DNA of 64,000 nucleotides from the NCBI GenBank assembly GCA_002633005.1, contig NMRA01000761.1:68015-132014 (forward strand), in the 5' to 3' direction. Shown in pieces: positions 52,001 to 61,000 of the stretch. The notes below the pieces were generated by a model. The model was not told the DNA's origin, did no database searches, and saw nothing but the letters and a program-made list of their open reading frames with translations. The translations under genes and the position numbers were made by a program. The DNA is from Phoronis australis. Taxonomy: Eukaryota; Phoronida; Phoronidae. Each line of letters starts with the position of its first letter. Position 1 is the stretch's first letter.

Positions 52001-55000
52001 CGCTGGGTAATTAGTAGAACATGTAGCTAGCCACTATTTGACTGAGGAAGTGAGCATTGGTAGAGTCATTTGGCATCATCCGCATTTCAACGCTTAGTCT
52101 CGAGACATTGAGGTACTGTCATCGTTCTGGGTATTACTGCCTGAGTGTCATTCATTGCCAAGTCATTGGCTGCATTAGACAGACGTCGATTGACAACGGT
52201 AACGAATGTAATTTAGTATATGTTGTGTGCAGCTAGTGTGGTTCACTGATTTTTGATGGCTCAAGCAACAAAAAAATTCAGTGGATGACTGTGTATTGGT
52301 TGGCTAATTGCATTCCATGGTCAGTTTTAAATCTGATATATTTGGGTGATATATTTGGGTGATATATTTGGGGAGAGTGGTCTTGTGACTTGGTGGTGAC
52401 TGGCGTGCAGATATTCCTGCCTGCGCATCAGTGTGCCTACCTCGGTTTGGACATTTGTTTTAGATTTAATGTCTAAAGATAAGTTGTAAACGTATAGTGA
52501 ATTGTGCTCTTGTTTTATTTGATATCTCGTTATCTAGTGTGTGTCCCGAACTAATGCATCGGTTAATCTCTTTTGTTGGTGTTGCGGCAAACTGCAAATA
52601 TGGCATTTCTCAATAGGTGGAGCAGTGTACATATTACTGATGCAATTCTCTATATCAACCAATCGGAATGCTTGAATATTTTTTCCAACAAGTAGGCCTA
52701 CGAAATCGATGTTCTTTTGATGCTGTTGAAGCCAGGTCACCTGGCACTTTCACTGCACCATCTCTCATAACACTCCTGGGAAACGATGTACTTTATGTTT
52801 TGTATTTTAAACTTATGTTACCCTGAAAGTCATCAAGGAAGTTTGTAACCTTAAACTGATTCGAAATTTTTTCATAATTAGATTAATGTGTCTGACTAGC
52901 TACTTGATGCAATGGCTCTGTGCTTTCTTGTACACTGTCAATCAAAAATCATTATGTCCAAACAAAAGGTATGTGATTGTCAAAGTAAGTCTGAGCGAGT
53001 TCTAATGTTGTGTATAGCGCGATCAGGTGAACCAACTTTCTATAAATGTAACTATTTCTGGAAAATCCGAGTCTGCATTGCAGAAACACTAGGTGCCGGT
53101 ACCAAAAACTCGAGGTGTTATTAAAATATCTCACCGATTCCGGGCAAAAGTATTTGCCCAATATTCAGTAGAACTTCATCCTTTTTTTAAAGCTTTAATA
53201 AATGTGCAAATGCCCTGAACACCATGATGGTAGTGCGTACAGTCCATGCCAAATGTATGAAATAACCCAAATTGCCTATCTTGATGTCTGGGCGAACGCT
53301 GAACTCATCACCGGAGTAGGCTAATCCCTCATCTCAATCTTTGCTGGAATTAAGTAAGGTGGCTATGTCACTCCGTAATCAAGCTTTTGCCGCCACGATA
53401 ATTATTACTTGTCATTTTCGCTGTTACACAATGAACTGTCTCGACGGTAAAACAGGTAGATTATCTGATTATTGTTGTCACGTAATGGTACAGTAGTCAG
53501 TACTGTGAAAAGTATATAAATATGTCGATCTTAAATTGGTGTGGAAATATAAATCATAAACATTTTTAGGTCTGCTCTACACGCCACCTGTTGGCCACAA
53601 CACGTGATCTAATGAACGTAAGTCTGAAAAGATTTCTGCCCCCGACCGGGACTTGGACCTTCTGTTAACTGTACAGTCTGCTTTAGCCCATGGCCATGTG
53701 ATGTGGCCAACAGGTGGCGTGCAGACCAGACTAAATGTGATATAACTGTGAAAAGCATGGTACAGAACTTAGGCTATGTGGAGCCTTATTTACACGTCTT
53801 TGTATTTTTCCAGTTATCAATAAAACTGTAGTTTCAAACTCTGTTAGTGAAATTCTATATTTTCTGAATATAGACAGCTTGCAGGGTTTTATTTTAGACT
53901 CTTATCAGCCTGCCATTATCTGGGTCATGTCACCGTGCTGTTAATGGGTAAAATTAAGCAAAAAACAAAGGTACATTCACTGACAGTAAAACAACAGTAT
54001 TAATAATTTAACCAAATTTCTTTTGATTTAATGTTTAAGATGAAATTTCAGACAATTATGCAGTTTTCTAAATTGTCATGTTTTTTCGTTTAATTCAACT
54101 CCTGTTTTTTCATGAAAATATAAAAGTGCTATAGGCTCTCATGCGAAGGTGTAACGTTTTAGATGCAATTTCAAACGGCATTTTGGAGAACAGTTTATAA
54201 AGCACCTGAAAGTTTCGTATAAATCCAGTCAGCCATTTCTCTGAGATACTGTTCTGAAGTTGGCCAAATTTGAACATTTTTTCTAGCCAGGTTCTGCAGA
54301 ACCTTGAATATTAAGCTAAAGCACTAATTTTGTGCTACCGGTACTTAGATTTAGCCAAAAATTGAAAACATGAAATTTGAGTTTTCCGCCATCTTATGGC
54401 GTACCGTAATTTGTGAGATTTCTCCGGTGAAATTCAGTGTTTACCTGACTGACCTAATTCAAATTTTCAGCGGAACGAAGGACTCCATTCCTTGTCTGGC
54501 TTTAACATACTATCGATTTTTGTTTAAGTAAGACACAGCAACTGCCTTGTCTTGTTGGCTCTTAGCTAGTATTTTAATTTAATTTCACTTTGCTTTCAAA
54601 AGTGGCTCAGCTGATTATGTACTTTAATATGGACTTGGTGACCTGTTTCTGTGTTTGCATGTCAACTACAGTGGAAAAAAAAATGTTTTTTTTTATCACA
54701 GCCAGTCTTGTATCAGATTCTCTGCGGGTGATCATGCATTATGTTGCACGATAGTTTTAGAAAAATGATGAAATTTCTTCTTGTCAAAAATTAGAAATTT
54801 CGGAGCTCTTAAAAATTCCCAACTTATTTTCTAATGGTTTGTTGTAATTTTTGATAAGGTTTCATGCGGTTTTCTCGATTACTTTGAAGGAGTCAGATAA
54901 TTTTATGGAAACTTTTTGAAAACTATTTCGATATCCCAATTTCGGACAAACTTAATTGCCAAAATTGCCCAACCTCATGTACACTTTTCAATGGCTTCTT

Positions 55001-58000
55001 ACCTTGCTCATGCGGCATAATTTTTGAAACTTTGTCATACGTTTGCTGCGGTGGAAAATTGAATGTGGAAAAGCAAGTCATTTTGTTGCTACAAATGTGT
55101 TGTGCATATATCAGCCTTATTTTGTCCTAAATTGATCTTGCCATACTCATAAGTCTGTTCCCTGTGCCATATTCATGTTTCGTTGTCGTAATTTTACTCC
55201 TGGGACCCATTTTTGTCGAAGGCCGTATGTTCAGTCTCAGCTTTGACACCGCATCTTGGTCCAGAATCATATCTCCAAATACTTGACTCCAAAGTCAGAC
55301 TCGACTGCAAGTTTACTTGAAGTGCAACACACGATTCGACAATTTCCAAGTTGAGTACAGAAATTAGACCTTGCAGGTCCCCGGTCCTAAAGTTTTATGC
55401 AAATGCACTAAGTTGATTTACGTGAAGACATTAGTTTTGTGTCATTCCAGTCTATAGTTACAGGTCTTGCATTATGGGCAATTGCAACATTTAATTTGTG
55501 TAAAACTCACAATGCGGTGTTAGAAGTCACTTGCCCCTAATTGTCTTCACTATGACAGATTAATTGTCCATACAATGAACAAAGACATCACTCATTTCTC
55601 TGTTTCTACAGCAGGTCTCATGGCATTCTGGAACTAAAATGAAGCTACTTGTCTATGATGATGTATCAAATGGAGCATTGTCTACGTTTCTGTGGGAATG
55701 ATTTTAGTTTTAGGCATATACCAACATTTAAAAAAACTCGAAAATTTTAAATAAATTAAGTAAATATAGCACTTAAGTGTGTGCCTGAGTGCAGTGGTTT
55801 TCAAAGGTCATTAAGGTTTGTTGCAGTTGCAGCTCAAATCGGTAATCCCGAATCAAATAAGCGATAAATAATTTTAAAAACCAGCTAATGTTTTTATTTT
55901 AGGTCTCTTCGTGTCTTGTCTTTTTTGAAAGAATCTTCGCTGTCATATAGGTCTTGGGGGGATAAATGCTCCACAAATGGTCTTTCAATTTTACTTACAG
56001 CTGTAAACCCATGAACTGTCATCACAGACAATTGACCTTTTAAATCTGACTGGTGCTTATTGCTGGATATCCCCATTACCATTAACATTTTATTTGACCT
56101 CTGTACAACTGTACAAACAAGCCTTTAGGATCCTGGCTAATGAGGAATGTTTTATAACCTCCTGTTGGATTTAAATGACCACATCCAAAATAGAACTGGC
56201 ATTCTTAAATGTCACTGTGTTTTGTTCTCATTGTAAATATTCTGAGAATAGTGTATTTCCGTCATCAGTCTCAGGTGTGCAGAAAGTTTTCTCCTGCTGT
56301 GATGGTTAACACAGAGTTCTCCTCCACCTTGGAAGATCCTGGAGATTTGGAGATAATTATGGGTTGTTCATCCTAACCTGTTTAAATATTCATTATGTTA
56401 CCAATGGCCAAGTCAACAATTGGCTTGGTCTAATGATTCTAGCCGTTATCTGGTCGTATGGCTTCCATGACTTAGGCAGCTTCAATTGACAGGGAACAGT
56501 GTTTTTTTATTGATAGGTCTATCAACATTCTGATGGAGGTTACTACTACAATTTTCGCAAAAATTAACTGAATTCCTCTCCTGAAGTGTAACAGAATTGG
56601 GAATCACTTATGGTTTATCTGCTTTTGTTTTTATTTTTTATTTTCCGTCGTCCATGTTGATCACTAACGACGTGTTTTCGTTCATCATAAATCGTTGGTA
56701 CTATTTGTCATTGCTGTGAATACTACGACGTAGGTGCAGATTTTTTGCCGCCACGTAGAACGGATTTAGTCCTAGATCTGTACACAGGGGTCTCTTCATG
56801 TTACACCAACTTGCCCACTCCTTTGTGCCAGTCTAATCGGTTGTCCCTCTGCTACATTTTCAGGCACACTAAAAAATTACGTGCAGTACTTTAAAGTGTG
56901 CTTAACTCTCATTGACCTTTGACTCTTTATTGCCAATTACTAACCCATGACCTTTGATTGGCAGGTTGCTCAACAATCCCGGCGACCAGCACGCTTGCAG
57001 AAGTCGGTGACAGTAGCCGTTGATGAGAATATTGGCGCCCGCTTGCCCCACGCCCAGAACAAGGTAGGTAGGTCCAGAGCAAAGCACTGGTATCTAGTTG
57101 CTTTCCTCTCGTCTCTTCACACTAGCAGTAATGCATTTCGTATTTTCGACCTTAAAGGCGAAGGCAACCTTTTTCCATGCCATTTTGAGCTAAAATAAGG
57201 TTGGTTGGTTATCCTAGACATATTTTTCACTTAATTACAGCTTTTCGTAATTTTATTAATTATTCGTCCGCTTTTCCGGAAGTGACGTTTTAGGAGGCAA
57301 GCGCTTCCCGCCAATTTCTTTTCACATAGTCTGACTGTGAGAGCTGCCGAGTCAGTCATTGTTCTACCTCGGTTGTGTTAAGTTCCGTCGTCGTTCGCTT
57401 TCATTTACTAGTCAGTCAACATGCCACACTGTTGCTGCGTACCGGGATGTAGTAATTATCGGCTCACGCGCGCTTTGGGAGTGCCTTTGCATCGCTTTCC
57501 GATGGATGACGCACTTCGCCGTACTTGGCTCATTCGTGTGAAGAACNCTAGGAGGCCGTTTCATCAAAAGTCGTATGTCCTGTCATAGCTAAGACTGTCG
57601 TACCACAATTTTTATCGGCACGCTTTTTTTAACACTGGTTTATGGGAATGTTTGTTGTGTGTGGGGGTGTTACACTCTGCAGTACTGTTGTGTTCTTGTT
57701 TACAAATGCGCTGTTTGGTTTGTGTCTAGACCACAACTTCGTCTTTTCTAACACGCATCCACGACTGTCTCTGCAACGAACCATCTTTGACGAAGTGATT
57801 CGCTGATGTCTTAATGCCTGCAGTCTGTTGACCTATGACTTGTCCAATTAGTAGCGCAAACACTCTGACCCTGGCCACAGTCCAGTTTCCTCGTTTTTTT
57901 GTTGTGTTTGCTCAGTATATTGGATTTCAGAAACATGACAGTGTAAATTACTACAATAATCACCTCCCTAATGTTGAATGCAAAGCCAATGTCAGGGGAA

Positions 58001-61000
58001 TAATAATCGGCTGTGAAGTAAGTCTGTATAATGATGGCTGATATGTATTATTCACTGAAATCAACACCAACACCGACGTTGAATGTCCTTGATAGCACTG
58101 ACACACTAAAACTCCCCTCGGACTGTTCAAACTCGTACATAAAATTGATGCAGTGGACAACGGTCAGTTGCATTAGCGGGCAATTTGAGCTAAAAAAGCT
58201 AAAAGCATGCGTTGATTGCGACACGGTCCATCAATTTTCAAATTATGACGTGCATTTCCAGCATTCATTTAGTTCCCATTCGGTTTCAATATGTTGTTCA
58301 GAATTCTGAGATCTTAGTGGGAACTACATTGGTGTGCCAGTGCCCCATAATGTCCTACGTTTAGGGTAGATTCTTGTTCTGTTTCTTTTTTTGCGAGAAG
58401 TACGTGGGCATCGATCGGTTTTACTAACTCTTTTATGGATTATTTTATTTTGAAAGCAGTCCACGATAGTTCCAGGCATAATCAATATTCTTAATCAGTC
58501 ACTTCTAGTAGTTTCAGTTGTTTCAAAATGTGCGCGCGACTCTTTCAGAAAATAATGTTCAATTTTTGTCCCAAGTAAGAAATTTAACATCATTTTGGAC
58601 TAACAGTTTTCTGATAATTTTGAGTTTAAAAGTGTTATTTTCTGTCCGGTTTACTGTTAGCTGTTATTTTAAAACAACTCACAAATTCACAAAATTTGAC
58701 ACATATTTGAAAACTACCTGTATCCCGGGAAACCACTCTTGAGTTAGTCTCATTGGTGAAGCACATGCTGTTTTCAAGGTTAATTATTTATTGCGGTTGA
58801 CTGAGTTCAATCATTGTCTGCAAATACAGCTGTCGTTTGACATAAACAGCTATTGGAGGAAAAAACGTTACGGTTCGCTGTACTTCTTTAATGTCTCGGA
58901 AATAACGGGCAGTCAGACTCGGAAACGCTCCGATTAGAACGTATTAATTATGCATTCTTTTTAAAGTGTTATGCGTTTTCACGTGTCATGTAAAGCAATC
59001 AACATGAAAATGCCATTTCGGATTTTGAGGTCATCCGTCCTAGCTTTTTGATGTTTTGCTTGTAAACAGAAAACAAACTGATGGGTTATATAATGAGTTT
59101 TGTGTGTATTTTCTAAAAGATTTAGTGTTGTGGTTCTGTGTTGCCATTGTTACCATGGTGTTCATTTTTGTTGCCTAGGTGATATCCCCTGAAGGGGAGG
59201 AGGAAAACTTCTTTGACTTGCTCACCAAATTCCAGGGACGTCGTCTTGACGACCAGAGATCATCATTTCGGTTGATTGAAAACCGACCCGTGGCAACTGC
59301 AGCACCACCTAGTGGTGCTAGCAATCATACCAACCACAGTGAGTAACCATGTAAATTGTACACAATACAATACTTCTGGTGTCTTGCTCCGATATGTAAT
59401 TGATTTTGTTTGGCCTTTTTCTATAGAGGACACTAAAGACAAAGTTCTTTATTTTTAACATCCAGAAACATACACAGGCGATTGGACCTTCTATTTCTCA
59501 TATATGAAGCACTGCATTTTGTTGTCAACAGTCTGAGAATAAAGTCTTTGAATTTGGCATCATGGTGTGTAACAGCTGCATAAATGATGATATGGTGTTG
59601 ATCGTAAATCCAGAATTTTGGACAGTCCACATTGCCTGAAAGTTTCTAAAAGTTGGAACAAATCCTAGAACAAAATATAATCAATTTTCCTTTGTTCGTA
59701 ACTGAAGAACTTCTACGGCGATAATTATTCTTTAAGTGGATATTGGAGATGCTATCCATGTAAGCTAGATTAAGGAGATGTCGCACTGACCTCATTTTGA
59801 TCTCGCCCACTTTATTTTTAGTCACGTTAGCGCCAGAGGAAGTATTTACTCGAGGTCAGCTGTGTTTATTAAAGACAAATTGTGTTGTTATACAAATAGG
59901 TACTCTTCTACTGTAACAATGATTGATGGCGCTGTTATTGTTCAAATCAGTTGGATAGAGATAAAGTGTACTGTGTAATGTGCAACGATCGGTCGTTAGA
60001 CGGATGACAATTCAGGTGAAATAAGTCACGTAGGTGATAACTATCTGCCTTCGCTTCTAAGGATTAAGTTGGTCAAATGCCCAGTATTCGGACAAGCTTG
60101 GCTGGAGCCCTTCTTGTTCGCACTATGAATGTGTGCCTATGATGGCTTGTTGATTATATACTTGCTGAGTGCCACAGTACATTGGTGATATGCTTTATGC
60201 TTGTACTTTGGACGATTAACAGGTAAAGCAAGGCTTTGAGGGACTGCAGATCACAAGTAAAATACGATCTGTGATGGGTGTTCAGTCCTTGTCTTTTTAA
60301 TGTGAATTTCAGTTTTATTTGGAATCACTGGTTATCATGGAAACTTCATTGCAGGACCATGTTTTTTCGTCTCAAAACCGTGAGACGAAAATAGGTGTGT
60401 AATGAAAAGATATGTTAAGACGAATGAGCTTGGGTATCACAGGGAGGAAATTACCATAATGTGGCCTTCAATCATTGTTAAGTGTTTAGAAACACCGTCA
60501 ACGTCTCAATGGAACCTGAACACATTGTATTTAAAAGGATACTGAATTCCATTTTGATGATTTCAGCCAATCCTCTCTCATTCCCCTTCTGAAGTGTCAT
60601 TGGCGCCAATCCTGAAAGATAAAATCAGGAATCCACTAAAAAGTCGTACTCCCTATGTCACAAATTGGGTATTGTGATTCTTGGTGGGTGGTCTTTCTCC
60701 ACAGTAGCCTTTTAACTTGCTAAAAGTGTAAATCACGCTTGTCATTTAGCAGACTTTGAAAGGAGTTTTTCAAATTTTCCTCCAAACCTTTGGGGATTGT
60801 CGAGGGTTTTAGAGCAATAAAATTTGTTTCGTGGAATTTTATGGGAATGTCGTTTTTAATATCTGTTGATAGGCCAAAACTAGGCTTGGTATCTGTTTAA
60901 GTATTTCATGCATTTTCGGTACTATTTCTCAGCCACAACAAAAGCGAAAGACGAAATCATGGACATGGTTGCCGGCATACAGAGCTCGCGAATCAATGAC

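Larger units (their letters stand above)
48545..56964. other. GPSM intron 9
   Basis: An 8.4-kb intron. It starts with the exon-derived minisatellite (48576-49248, decayed remnants to about 49640). It also holds dispersed repeat A copy 2 (50990-51110), a 23-bp duplication (51281-51326), a 13-bp triplicate (52335-52371), an inverted-repeat/SINE-like element (53561-53738), and a repeat near 54034-54240 related to 7380-7480 and 651-720. No gene is recognised. Confidence 0.8.
57064..59178. other. GPSM intron 10
   Basis: A 2.1-kb intron with the promoter-like segment at 57274-57312 and THAP-like ORF at 57421, plus an N at 57547. Downstream open frames, such as 57835-58041 with YIGFQKHDSVNYYNNHLP, are unrecognised. 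No second THAP exon was identified in the remainder. Confidence 0.75.

Noticed and set aside
57835-58309. Open frames downstream of the THAP-like exon, examined as its second exon
   Set aside because: Neither supplies the expected Cys-x2-His and AVPTIF-like end of a THAP domain. An acceptor and a GTAAGT donor exist around 57920-58019, but the peptide is unrecognised.
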